In this document: in pieces, positions 7,540 to 15,593 of the stretch
Layout: each line of letters opens with the position of its first letter
Position numbering within the stretch: the stretch's first letter is position 1
DNA from: Mageeibacillus sp. UBA1212
GTDB lineage: Bacteria; Bacillota; Clostridia; UBA1212
NCBI GenBank assembly: GCA_002309655.1
Contig: DBXM01000003.1
Coordinates: 85,669 to 121,311, forward strand
Direction: 5' to 3'
DNA length: 35,643 nucleotides
The notes under the pieces: generated by a model
Told to the model about the DNA's origin: nothing
The model's input: only the letters and a program-made list of their open reading frames with translations
Database searches by the model: none
Translations under genes and position numbers: made by a program

Positions 7540-10500
7540 TTACTGACTCCAAGTTTCTTATCGATGTCCGATACGATCTGTTTGTACTCTTCTATCTTGT
7601 CGATATAATTCTCATTTTTTGCCAGTTCGTTTTTAATGTCCAGTTCTCTATCTTGCAGCTTTTTCAGTGCAATCTTCAAAGAGGCAAGGTGTTCTCCCAG
7701 TGAATCAAGAAAATTGTCGATTCTTATCAGATGTCCGATTTCCGAACTGCCGAGTTCCAGATAGTATTTTCCGGTCTTTTTCAGATATATGAACGGTTTT
7801 TCCATCGTTAAATTTGCAGGGAGAATAATTTCAAAGCCTCTGTATGCTTCAAAAAAAGTTTCCCTTGGCTCAAGGATATGACTTATCAATGCCGCACCAA
7901 GCCGCTCGCGGATTCGTCTTCGGCGTTCTGATTCTTCTTTTTTGGCAGAGGTGTTGTCTTCCGATATACTGTTGGCTTCCTTCCACGCTGCATAGGCTTT
8001 TATGTCTGCATTGCAGCTTTCTATCAAGCCTTTCTGATTCTTAACTCTGCCCGGAATCTCCAGCAATTCCTGCTCCATCTGCAATCTGTTCTCAACAGCC
8101 TTGCGCTGGAGCGTTATGTATCTTGTAAGCTCGTTTGCTGCTTCGACACGTTTTTTCACCAAAGGATTTCCTATCGCCAACGCTTTGACTTCGCCATAGT
8201 CAAGTATTGTGCTCTCGATTTCCTCTCCGCTACGCTGAGAAAGAGATCCCGACAGAAGATCCGAGATGAAGTGCTGTTTCGTTTCCAGAAGCTGCCAGGA
8301 ATATGCGTCAAAACTACCTTCAGTGATATATCGGAAAATATATATCTTCTTGTTTGTGTTTCCGGGCCTAAGAATTCTTCCTTCTCTTTGAGTCATATCT
8401 GCGGGACGCCAGGGAACATCTATATGGTGGATCGCCACGAGCTTGTCCTGCACGTTAACACCCATTCCGAGTTTTGACGTTGATCCGATCAAAACCCTAA
8501 TCTCTCCTTTTCTCACTTTTTCGAACAGTTGAGCTCTTTTGGTATCTGTTTCAGCTTCATGGATGAAAGCGATCTCATCTTTGGGAATTCCCCGAAACAC
8601 AAGTCGGTCTTTCAATTCATCATAAATGTTGAATTTGTTCTTTGGTATAGAAATGTCGCAAAAAATTATCTGGGTGCGTAAATCATCTTTTGTTCTGAAA
8701 TAGATTTCTGAAACGTTTTCAACGCATCTGGCAACCTTTGACTGGTAACTAAACTGCGCCCTCGAATCGACAAGCCTAAGGTCCAAAGCTGCCTTTCTTC
8801 CGTCGGTGGTTATCTTGAGCATATTGTCTACAGTTCTCGGGACAATATGGTTCCTCACGTTATCGGCCCTTAAAGAGATTTTCTCCATATATTCCTGAAA
8901 CTGTGCTGTTTTGCCGATAAGAGAATCAGTATGCCCGTCGTAATCCGGAAGTCCGTCCGATTTGTCGACATAGTGAAAATCCGCAAATGATGACAGGAGC
9001 GAGGTCAGTTCCGGAAGATTATGAAATTTAGAGAATCTCTCCGCCAGTCTGTATTTGCTCGTATCCACATCGATTTCAAATCCCGCAACTTTCTCCGCAA
9101 ACATACCGGTCCAGCTGTCGAAATTCTGCAGGTCGAGCATTGCGAGCTCCCCGCTTTGCAGATACTTTTGCATTACATACGCATCGGTAATGGAGTTTGT
9201 GATCGGTGTACCTGTCGCCATAATCACGCCTTTTCCGTCATTGAGTTTTTGGATGGCATGTACCTTATCCATCATATTTTGGCATTTCTTTGATCCTTTG
9301 CAATTTATGCCGAGCACATGGTCTGACTGTGTCTCCAAAGGAACGTTTTTATAATTATGTGCTTCGTCTACAAACATCCTTGTAACGCCAAGCTCGTCGA
9401 AATACACATCCTCATCGGAATCATCAAGATTCCGGATCATTTCAGCAAACCCTTCATTAAGAGACTTTGCTTTTCTCTTTAACTCCGCAGTCTGCTTGCC
9501 ACTTGAGTTCATGGCATTTGTCACCAGTTCTTTTACCGTTTTCAACTCATCCAGGTAATAGTCTTTGGAAACAGGAATCATGTCGAAACAACTGTATGCG
9601 ATTATTATCCCGTCATAGTCATTGTCCCGCATTTTCCGCAGAACATCCTGTCTTTTGTCCGGCGTAAAAGATTTCGGATCAACGCAAAGCAGTTTTGCGT
9701 CAGGATACAAGGTCAGGAAGATATTCCTCCACTGGCCGACAATATTGTTTGGAACGACATAAAGATTCTTTTTCGAAAGACCCATTCTCCTCATTTCCTG
9801 CCCTGCAGCAACCATCACATAGGTTTTTCCTGCGCCGACATCATGGGCAAGCAGTGTGTTAGGAGTAAAGATTATGCGGGCAACAGCATCCTTTTGGTAT
9901 GGATAAAGCTGAACAGAAGGAGACATTCCGGGAAAAGTCAGGAAAGATCCGTCAAAAGTCCTTTTTCTGACACATCCGAACTTATTTTCATAAATATCCT
10001 CAAGTCGTTTTTTCCTGGATTTATCAGTCCATACCCAGTCTTGGAAGGCTTTTATCAGTTTTTTCTGCTTTCCGACTGCCGCCATTGTTTCCGTTTGATT
10101 AAGCACTCTCTTTTTCCCGGATTTATTGGATCTGCATCTAACCTCATCATAGATGGCCGGGGTCTTCATATTTAATGTTTTCTCGATAATATGCAGCGCT
10201 CCTATCCTGTCTGTGCCGTATGTCACCATCGTGCCAACACTACTGGGATATCTTGATTTGTCAGGTATATTCCAGGACCCCGTTATCTCATCGTGTTTTG
10301 TCTGCATTTGTTCGACAAGGCCACTCATGTTATTATAGACATATTCCGGGCTCCAGTAACGGAGCGGGTCTCCAAACAGGTGTTCCATAAAATCGTCTAT
10401 TATATCTGCGGGCACCCAAGGAGAACCTAATGTAATGTAAATATCATCCGCCGATAATGTCGGGGGAAGGACCTTTTCAATCGCTTTTATGTTGTCGGCA

Positions 10501-11069
10501 AAATACCCCAAATACTCCTTGTTTGCCTTTTTTGCGGTTTCAAGTTTTCTGATGAGATTGCCGGAAAGATACTCGTCGGCAGTCTCCCAACCCTGATAAA
10601 AGCAGTTGTTCCATGTGTCCGGATTCTGATATATAGATCCTTTCAGCGTTGAAATAACCGTTTTATAGTCCGCTCCGGTTATCGATGAGATAAACTCTAT
10701 ATCAACCCTTCCCAGAGAAGACAGGCAGATGATTAGAGCATCGGAAATACTGTCAGTATGGACACCCTGCGTTCGTGGGTCAGAGTCGAAGACATTATTC
10801 CAGTCAAGGGGAAGATCCATGGATGTAACTTCTTCAACATAGATCTCATGTTGTCTTCGTTCCTCATCTTCTTTTCTTCTCTTTTTTTCTTCCTGTGCTT
10901 TACGCTCTTCCGCCTCCTCGCGCCTAACGGCATCTTGATACTTTTCTTGGAGCCTTGCGATCATATCGCCAATTTCCCTTGACGAACTTTGTCCGTCAAG
11001 CTTTTCTGCCATTTCCAAAAGGTCAAAGAGTGTTATTAGATCATCAGGTTCCCTGTGTTTTTTGGCCAT
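7536..11069 (-). CDS. Large SNF2-like superfamily 2 helicase
   Basis: The protein has 1177 residues. An N-terminal Glu/Lys-rich coiled coil (about 45-80) is followed by a region with ADEYLSGN and LGSPWVPADII, seen in large helicases of phages and integrative elements. The helicase core starts near residue 385 with a QLYPYQKDA Q-like motif, Walker A AHDVGAGKT (near 411), DEAH in FVDEAHNYKN, motif III MATGTPITNS, and motif VI QREGRILRPGN. A long C-terminal coiled coil follows. Relatives are often fused to an N6-adenine methyltransferase; none is present here. The ATG at 11069 is chosen because CGGAGGTACCTATTT precedes it, rather than an upstream TTG. It lies between the SLOG and MoxR genes in the operon and may translocate on DNA or RNA. 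Confidence 0.9.
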   Translation of the reverse strand: MAKKHREPDDLITLFDLLEMAEKLDGQSSSREIGDMIARLQEKYQDAVRREEAEERKAQEEKKRRKEDEERRQHEIYVEEVTSMDLPLDWNNVFDSDPRTQGVHTDSISDALIICLSSLGRVDIEFISSITGADYKTVISTLKGSIYQNPDTWNNCFYQGWETADEYLSGNLIRKLETAKKANKEYLGYFADNIKAIEKVLPPTLSADDIYITLGSPWVPADIIDDFMEHLFGDPLRYWSPEYVYNNMSGLVEQMQTKHDEITGSWNIPDKSRYPSSVGTMVTYGTDRIGALHIIEKTLNMKTPAIYDEVRCRSNKSGKKRVLNQTETMAAVGKQKKLIKAFQDWVWTDKSRKKRLEDIYENKFGCVRKRTFDGSFLTFPGMSPSVQLYPYQKDAVARIIFTPNTLLAHDVGAGKTYVMVAAGQEMRRMGLSKKNLYVVPNNIVGQWRNIFLTLYPDAKLLCVDPKSFTPDKRQDVLRKMRDNDYDGIIIAYSCFDMIPVSKDYYLDELKTVKELVTNAMNSSGKQTAELKRKAKSLNEGFAEMIRNLDDSDEDVYFDELGVTRMFVDEAHNYKNVPLETQSDHVLGINCKGSKKCQNMMDKVHAIQKLNDGKGVIMATGTPITNSITDAYVMQKYLQSGELAMLDLQNFDSWTGMFAEKVAGFEIDVDTSKYRLAERFSKFHNLPELTSLLSSFADFHYVDKSDGLPDYDGHTDSLIGKTAQFQEYMEKISLRADNVRNHIVPRTVDNMLKITTDGRKAALDLRLVDSRAQFSYQSKVARCVENVSEIYFRTKDDLRTQIIFCDISIPKNKFNIYDELKDRLVFRGIPKDEIAFIHEAETDTKRAQLFEKVRKGEIRVLIGSTSKLGMGVNVQDKLVAIHHIDVPWRPADMTQREGRILRPGNTNKKIYIFRYITEGSFDAYSWQLLETKQHFISDLLSGSLSQRSGEEIESTILDYGEVKALAIGNPLVKKRVEAANELTRYITLQRKAVENRLQMEQELLEIPGRVKNQKGLIESCNADIKAYAAWKEANSISEDNTSAKKEESERRRRIRERLGAALISHILEPRETFFEAYRGFEIILPANLTMEKPFIYLKKTGKYYLELGSSEIGHLIRIDNFLDSLGEHLASLKIALKKLQDRELDIKNELAKNENYIDKIEEYKQIVSDIDKKLGVSK

Positions 11070-11168
11070 AAATAGGTACCTCCGGAGATACGCCTGCATA
11101 TCCAAGTGTTATTGTTGTGTTCAGTTCTATTGCCTGTTTTTATACAGACTTTTTACTGTGCTGTGTTA

Positions 11169-11558
11169 TTAATCGCCGAGCGTTTCATATTCACACTCAT
11201 AGACATCATAACCGAGCCTTCGTGCTTTCTTTACTGTGTCAGCTGTTCCTTTAGTTCTCTCATTCTTAAAGGCAACTACAACCCTTTTCGAAAACGAGGA
11301 CATGTATCTGACCATTTCGGAGTTTCTGATCGGCCCGGCTGCCTTCCCGTATTTTGTCCATTCAGCAGGGAAGACTCTCAAGAGAGCGCCCCTTTCTTTA
11401 GCATATCTTTCCCCAAGCTGATCAGCACCCTGGCAATGGCCGCTGATAACCGTCACTTTTTCAGTCTCTGTGCCGTACTTTTCAATGATATTGTCAATGA
11501 CATATTCAAGAAACGGGTAGCAGTCAAAGTGTCTTCCGCCGCAGCATATTATTCCCAT
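11169..11558 (-). CDS. DUF2493/SLOG-superfamily protein (YspA-like)
   Basis: This 129-residue Rossmann-like protein starts IICCGGRHF, followed by VISGHCQGADQLGERYAKE and AGPIRNSEMVRYM, which are the hallmark motifs of DUF2493. SLOG proteins bind nucleotide-derived ligands and are proposed sensors or processors in conflict systems. The ATG at 11558 gives the usual family start. The ATG 16 codons upstream falls between the -10 box and the likely transcription start, so it would not be translated. The upstream context has only a weak GGTGA ribosome binding site within the palindrome CACCGGCCGGTG. It is the first gene of the operon leading to helicase, MoxR, vWA and RtcB. Confidence 0.85.
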   Translation of the reverse strand: MGIICCGGRHFDCYPFLEYVIDNIIEKYGTETEKVTVISGHCQGADQLGERYAKERGALLRVFPAEWTKYGKAAGPIRNSEMVRYMSSFSKRVVVAFKNERTKGTADTVKKARRLGYDVYECEYETLGD

Positions 11559-11608
11559 GGAATCACCGGCCGGTGTTCCGTCAGATTGTTCCTCAAACAA
11601 CTTCATAT

Positions 11609-11704
11609 AATTTACCTTTGTGAAAAATGAGTGTCAATATCAAAAATGATTTTTTCTGCAATGGTGTCGATTGCGGCCGACACAAAAACGCATAAAACTT
11701 CGTA
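11609..11704 (-). promoter_or_regulatory. Repeated promoter module, copy 2 (drives the SLOG-helicase-rtcB operon)
   Basis: TTGACA (11632-11637) and TAAATT (11609-11614) are 17 bases apart on the minus strand. The palindrome GTGTCG-8-CGACAC (11664-11683) ends 26 bases upstream of the -35, exactly as in copy 1 at 3672-3767. Conserved blocks between the two are GCAATCGACACCA, GCAGAA, TCATTTTTG and TATTGACACT. This points to a dedicated regulator binding GTGTC half-sites upstream and at the -35. The block lies between the DUF2828 stop and the SLOG start. Confidence 0.7.
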
Positions 11705-11716
11705 AGAGCTTTATTG

Positions 11717-13195
11717 TCACGCCGCAATCTTCCCGTACCGCTCGTTCTCAATTACCTCAAGCATAAACTTGTAAGGTGAAAGGACACCCCCTGCAATCAT
11801 TGAGAAAAGCCTTGGCGTTGCACCGGACACAAGCGCGACACCCCGTTCGTTCTGCTTTACCGGCTGCCGGATATTTCTGCTTGCAACGTTCCAGAAAACC
11901 ACTTGGGGAAGCCTGTAACCATTAGCCTCGAATTTAGCTTTGGCGCTTTCAAAGATTGTAAAGGACGCATTGTCGACGCAAGCATCAAACTCCATGTCGG
12001 AAATCAAAACAAGCTTTGCGGGAAGTTCGTTTTGCGAAATACTGTTTTTTACGGCAGCTTCAAGGATAAGGTCGAATACCGCCTCGAGATTGGTGTTGGC
12101 GATTTCATTAAAGGATGCGACGTAGCGGAGTCTTTCCACAAAAGTGTCACCCTTAACCTCGATGAGTTGAGGCCTGTGGGAAAACTCGATGAAATGATTC
12201 CGGAAAGCACCCTTGTTGTGGTCGGCAAAGTAGAGGCCGAGAGAGAGTGCGACCGCGGCAGGCATGGGATTGCCATGGCGGTACATCGAGCCGGAGGTGT
12301 CAATGACCGCAAGCATATCCTCTTCGCCGCCAAAGTCAGGAAGGGATGCCCAGGTGGTGCTCAGCGCCTCTTTTTCGTCGGAAGGAATATTGCCAATGCA
12401 CCGCGGGCCGAATCTTTTAAGATATGGTTCAACCAGTTCATAGGGAGAGACGTTGTCTGTGTGAAGAGTTGCCTTGCCGGAATTTACAGCACTTAGAAAC
12501 GCCCTGTAACGATCCCCGTCGTTGCGCATGAAGGCGGCTCTGTACTTAAACATTGCTCTTGAAGGCTGCTTTTCGTAATCGAAAGTGTAATCTTTTTCGC
12601 GGAGGTTGTTCTCGATGATACGAATCCTTGCGCGAAGCTTTGACAGACTCTTTCTGTATTCGGCATCACTGAGGCCCAGTGCTTTGGCGATTTTCTTGCC
12701 AAGTCTTACAGTCTCGGCGTTTGTAGCGTTCACGGAAGGAAGCCACTTGCCAAGGAGGGACACCTCGCGGTCTTCGCCAAGAGCCTTGATATCCTCAAGA
12801 TATTGATTCTTGATGATACTAAGTGCCGCCTTCTCGCAGGGAGTGCCCATGAGAGAGAGCAGGTCGTCGTAGCGGCCGAATTCAGCCACAAACTTAAGAT
12901 TCTTTTTCACGCTTGCAGGCTCGTTTGCCGCAAGCCAGTTCATAATCACGCGAAACACGCGCCTCTCGCCAAGGCCGCCCCTGATATCTCTTGCGAAAAA
13001 GAGAATCTTCATGGCAGAATCGGGATTTTCGGTATATGCGCGAACAAACCTCTTGATGATGTTATCATCGCTTTCCCGGCGAATAGCTCCAATAGCCGCA
13101 AACAGGTCAAGGCACTCTGAACCCGTTGATTTATAGGTCACAGCACCGTTCTCGGTGTACGTCATATTCGCTTCGTTTTTGATTGCTTCCAACAT
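11717..13195 (-). CDS. DUF2828 / TROVE-like protein with C-terminal vWA domain (Ro60-type architecture)
   Basis: This 492-residue protein has an alpha-helical N-terminal half with MKILFFARDIRGGLGER (62-78) and EFGRYDDLLSL (105-115), characteristic of DUF2828, which resembles the TROVE module. The C-terminal half is a von Willebrand A domain with MIDAS motif DTSGSM (299-304). Ro60/Rsr proteins are rings that bind Y RNAs and misfolded RNA. The ATG at 13195 is used because AAAGGAG lies eight bases before it; the GTG upstream overlaps that site. It has its own promoter (13219-13247). Its position next to rtcB and a paired-end RNA candidate supports an RNA-surveillance role. RNA binding is inferred. 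Confidence 0.82.
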   Translation of the reverse strand: MLEAIKNEANMTYTENGAVTYKSTGSECLDLFAAIGAIRRESDDNIIKRFVRAYTENPDSAMKILFFARDIRGGLGERRVFRVIMNWLAANEPASVKKNLKFVAEFGRYDDLLSLMGTPCEKAALSIIKNQYLEDIKALGEDREVSLLGKWLPSVNATNAETVRLGKKIAKALGLSDAEYRKSLSKLRARIRIIENNLREKDYTFDYEKQPSRAMFKYRAAFMRNDGDRYRAFLSAVNSGKATLHTDNVSPYELVEPYLKRFGPRCIGNIPSDEKEALSTTWASLPDFGGEEDMLAVIDTSGSMYRHGNPMPAAVALSLGLYFADHNKGAFRNHFIEFSHRPQLIEVKGDTFVERLRYVASFNEIANTNLEAVFDLILEAAVKNSISQNELPAKLVLISDMEFDACVDNASFTIFESAKAKFEANGYRLPQVVFWNVASRNIRQPVKQNERGVALVSGATPRLFSMIAGGVLSPYKFMLEVIENERYGKIAA

Positions 13196-13218
13196 GAAGA
13201 TCACTCCTTTTCATTTCG

Positions 13219-13275
13219 TTTACAAGGCACCGTTTTTTGATCGTCAAAAGAAAAAATGATTGCTGTCGGTGCCTT
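13219..13275 (-). promoter_or_regulatory. Promoter of the DUF2828 gene, with flanking inverted repeat
   Basis: TTGACG (13242-13247) and TGTAAA (13219-13224) are 17 bases apart on the minus strand, giving a very short leader before the ribosome binding site. Nine-base arms AAGGCACCG (13224-13232) and CGGTGCCTT (13267-13275) bracket it. The stretch ATCATTTTT followed by TTGAC resembles the repeated promoter modules at 3672 and 11609, but the GTGTCG palindrome is missing. Confidence 0.6.
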
Positions 13276-13285
13276 TATTATTTAC

Positions 13286-13363
13286 AAGACGCTCTTGGTG
13301 GTAATAAAACACATCTTTCGAGTATGTTTCAAATTGTCCTCTGATAATTGCTGTAAGCGTCTT
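13286..13363. ncRNA. Candidate structured RNA (about 78 nt, paired ends), possible Y-like RNA
   Basis: The arms AAGACGCT (13286-13293) and AGCGTCTT (13356-13363) are perfectly complementary and enclose 62 bases. Inside, on the minus strand, ACATACT and AGATGT can form a short hairpin with a CGAA loop. The element fills the gap between the unknown gene ending at 13374 and the DUF2828 promoter. Y RNAs have paired 5' and 3' ends and are often encoded beside their Ro protein gene, so this is a reasonable candidate. No known Y RNA consensus was matched, the strand is undecided, and it could be a plain mRNA stem. Confidence 0.35.
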
Positions 13364-13373
13364 TGTTGTCCTC

Positions 13374-14279
13374 TTAGCCCGAGGATCTGTTTCTTTTCAC
13401 AAGCATGTGTCCGTACTCCTCAAGATGTCTGTAGCGTCCTATAAGTGCTATAGTGTAATACTCAAGTCTTAGATAATCTTTGTGTGTGAACGATACCCCG
13501 TGCTCTTCTGCAGCCCCAAGCCGGATCTGCATGTCCGTTGTGTCTCCGTGTTCGTACATGCGTTTGTATTTTGTTGGTAGCTCAGCCTCAGCCTTATAGC
13601 AGTCCTCTATAATCAGGTAAGGTTCTCTATCCCGGCAGGCAGGGTCCCAGACAATGTCTCCGGCTCTGAACGGAAGGGGAAAAATGAAGAAAAGCCCCTC
13701 GAAAAACGCCAATGAATTTTCAGAACCGTCATTATATAAATCTGAGAGCCCGCCCACCGACATAAAGTCGAAGAAAGGAGAAATGGAAACAAATGAAGTG
13801 TCATTGGCGTCGTCAACTGTTATTTTTGCACATTCAATATACTCTATACCGTCAGTATCAACGTTCTGCTGATAATACGTTTTTGACGATTCAAAGGAAG
13901 AAAAGGCTTTGTTCGCAAGTTCGTTATCTACCTTATTTGCATTGCGGTAATGGTTTTTCAGGGTATACACCACAAGTCTTCCGTTATTGCCTTCAGGCGT
14001 CGCGTCAAGGAACTTTTCGACATAGCGGCCCTCGTAGGCCATGTACCTCCGAAGAAAGTCGTGAAGGCTTTTTTGGGCTGTCATCCACCCGTTACGCTTC
14101 TCAACGGAACAGTCAGGCATGGTCTCAATCAGCTCGTTCCAGGCCTCGTGCTTTTCTTTTAGTGTGGCGTTGCCGCACCGGTAAATAAGATACGCAGACT
14201 CAAGAGAATTCGGTTCGTAGCCAATTCTCAGCCAGTAATCTTTTATTGCTTCCGATTCGACAAATCTCAGAACGTCCAT
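13374..14279 (-). CDS. Protein of unknown function (301 aa)
   Basis: There is no signal peptide, membrane segment or clear catalytic motif. The N-terminal third is helical and rich in charged and aromatic residues (WNELIETMPDC, LHDFLRRYMAYEGR). The middle has GDIVWDPACRDREPYLIIED, resembling small beta-barrel segments, and the end is helical. Its ATG lies just after the TGA of the upstream gene (a single base between), so the two are translationally coupled. It is the third gene of the operon starting at the operator-flanked promoter 15418-15493. Function is unknown. Confidence 0.75.
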   Translation of the reverse strand: MDVLRFVESEAIKDYWLRIGYEPNSLESAYLIYRCGNATLKEKHEAWNELIETMPDCSVEKRNGWMTAQKSLHDFLRRYMAYEGRYVEKFLDATPEGNNGRLVVYTLKNHYRNANKVDNELANKAFSSFESSKTYYQQNVDTDGIEYIECAKITVDDANDTSFVSISPFFDFMSVGGLSDLYNDGSENSLAFFEGLFFIFPLPFRAGDIVWDPACRDREPYLIIEDCYKAEAELPTKYKRMYEHGDTTDMQIRLGAAEEHGVSFTHKDYLRLEYYTIALIGRYRHLEEYGHMLVKRNRSSG

Positions 14280-14280
14280 T

Positions 14281-14670
14281 TCATTTCCATTCGCTGTATT
14301 TGTAATGCTGCGAGCCGTCGCTCTTTACCGTAATACTTTTTATTTCCGGATCATCGCCAATCTCAAACTGCTTTTTGACAAGTCCGATCACGCTCTCCGT
14401 ATTTATATCCGGGTTAAGGAATACCGTAACCTTTCCATTTTTGATTTCCACTCTCCCGCGGGGGTAGTAGTCGAAAGGCTTTCCTTTTGCCTCCCGGTGT
14501 TCAAGAATGTCAAGAAGCGACCATTCCTGCTTATGGTTGAAATTCGTGCCGTATTTGGAGCTCATCGGAACATCCTCAAGAGGATTGCCGTCTTTATCGC
14601 AGCGCACGGATACGGATATCAGTTTTGCGTCGGCGTCATCTCTGACGACCCAGAAAATGCCTTTTTTCAT
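14281..14670 (-). CDS. Small protein of unknown function (129 aa)
   Basis: It begins MKKGIFWVVRDD and has predicted beta strands with a conserved-looking basic segment FDYYPRGRVEIKNGKVTVFLNPD. The start at 14670 is preceded by AGGGAG at a somewhat long spacing; an upstream in-frame extension to 14814 has no ribosome binding site and overlaps the previous gene. It is coupled to the following unknown gene and 82 bases downstream of the UDG-like gene. There is no recognised domain. Confidence 0.7.
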   Translation of the reverse strand: MKKGIFWVVRDDADAKLISVSVRCDKDGNPLEDVPMSSKYGTNFNHKQEWSLLDILEHREAKGKPFDYYPRGRVEIKNGKVTVFLNPDINTESVIGLVKKQFEIGDDPEIKSITVKSDGSQHYKYSEWK

Positions 14671-14752
14671 TTTTATCGTTCTCCCTGCGGGGCAGCCCGG
14701 GTGGCTTAATCCGCATCGTTTAATGCAATCGATTTCTCTGTTTCTGCATGGT

Positions 14753-15343
14753 TTACTGGTTAAGCTGCCAAAGCACTTCCTCGCGATACTTTTTGATATT
14801 GATGTACGCGGCATAATGCGTTATTCTTTTTACGCTTATTTCTTTTGGCAGGGCCTTCTTTAAAATGTTATATACTTTTCCCCCCATCGCAACAATTGTA
14901 GCGCTACCGCCAAGCAAATCTCTTATACGCAAAAGGATTTCGACAGATTCCTGTGTATCGGAATATGTTACGCTCTTCACTGCTTTTGTGGAATCTTTTT
15001 CTTTAACTTTTGTGTATAAATCCGTCATAAAGCATCCACTGTATTTTGTATCACGCAGGGCATATCTCAGCTTATAATCTTGAGACTTTCTGGTATCACT
15101 TGAATGGAAGTTTTCCCATACTCCCTGAGGTTGTAAATGGTCATGATTTGATGGATTTAAACCCACAAAGATATAATCTCCGTTGAGGTTATTGATTAAC
15201 GCGGCCTCGTCTTGAAAAGGTGACATATCGGAAACCGAATCCTTGGTCTCCCATTTGCCATTGGCCGGGCATGCCCAAACAGTCCAACTTGATGTGTTTC
15301 CGAACTCAGTTTTTAAAATGTCATAAATCGCTTTGCTAATCAT
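14753..15343 (-). CDS. Possible uracil-DNA-glycosylase-fold protein, first gene of operator-controlled operon
   Basis: This 196-residue protein contains YIFVGLNPSNHDH (starting near residue 55), FMTDLYTKV, VAMGGKVYNIL and a late ITHYAAY. This order resembles the GxNPS, central strand and C-terminal His motifs of the UDG superfamily. A DNA-repair or nucleotide-binding role is possible but not shown; a DUF1643-like protein is an alternative. The ATG at 15343 has AGGAGGAATAAAA before it, unlike the longer frame. It is the first gene after the promoter with the two TTGGTTTTCGAAAACCAA-type operators and heads the operon with two unknown genes. Confidence 0.6.
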   Translation of the reverse strand: MISKAIYDILKTEFGNTSSWTVWACPANGKWETKDSVSDMSPFQDEAALINNLNGDYIFVGLNPSNHDHLQPQGVWENFHSSDTRKSQDYKLRYALRDTKYSGCFMTDLYTKVKEKDSTKAVKSVTYSDTQESVEILLRIRDLLGGSATIVAMGGKVYNILKKALPKEISVKRITHYAAYINIKKYREEVLWQLNQ

Positions 15344-15417
15344 TTTTATTCCTCCTATTAGATATTGTTCTATTTTTAAGTCCTTTCCGGCGCCTGTCGG
15401 CACCCTTTAAATTGCGC

Positions 15418-15493
15418 GGTTTTCGAAAACCAACCATATTATACCGTCAAAAAAACCACCTGTCAAGTGCTTTTTTTGGTTTTCGATTACCAA
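15418..15493 (-). promoter_or_regulatory. Consensus promoter flanked by two TTGGTTTTCGAAAACCAA-type operators (copy B)
   Basis: TTGACA (15461-15466) and TATAAT (15438-15443) are 17 bases apart on the minus strand. The downstream operator (15418-15433) contains the perfect palindrome GGTTTTCGAAAACC. The upstream one (15476-15493) is TTGGTAATCGAAAACCAA, identical to that at 2195-2212. Spacing and order match copy A, so both operons should answer to one repressor. No regulator gene is found in the window. Confidence 0.87.
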
Positions 15494-15593
15494 TTTCAGC
15501 AAATTTGCCGGTTTTTCTGATAAAAGCAGGAACCGCGACAGATTTACGTGCACGCTTCATGCCGGGCGCACGGTTTTCACACATTTTATTCAT

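Noticed and set aside
10733..10933. Basic frame inside the helicase gene
   Set aside because: A shadow of the helicase coiled coil in another frame.
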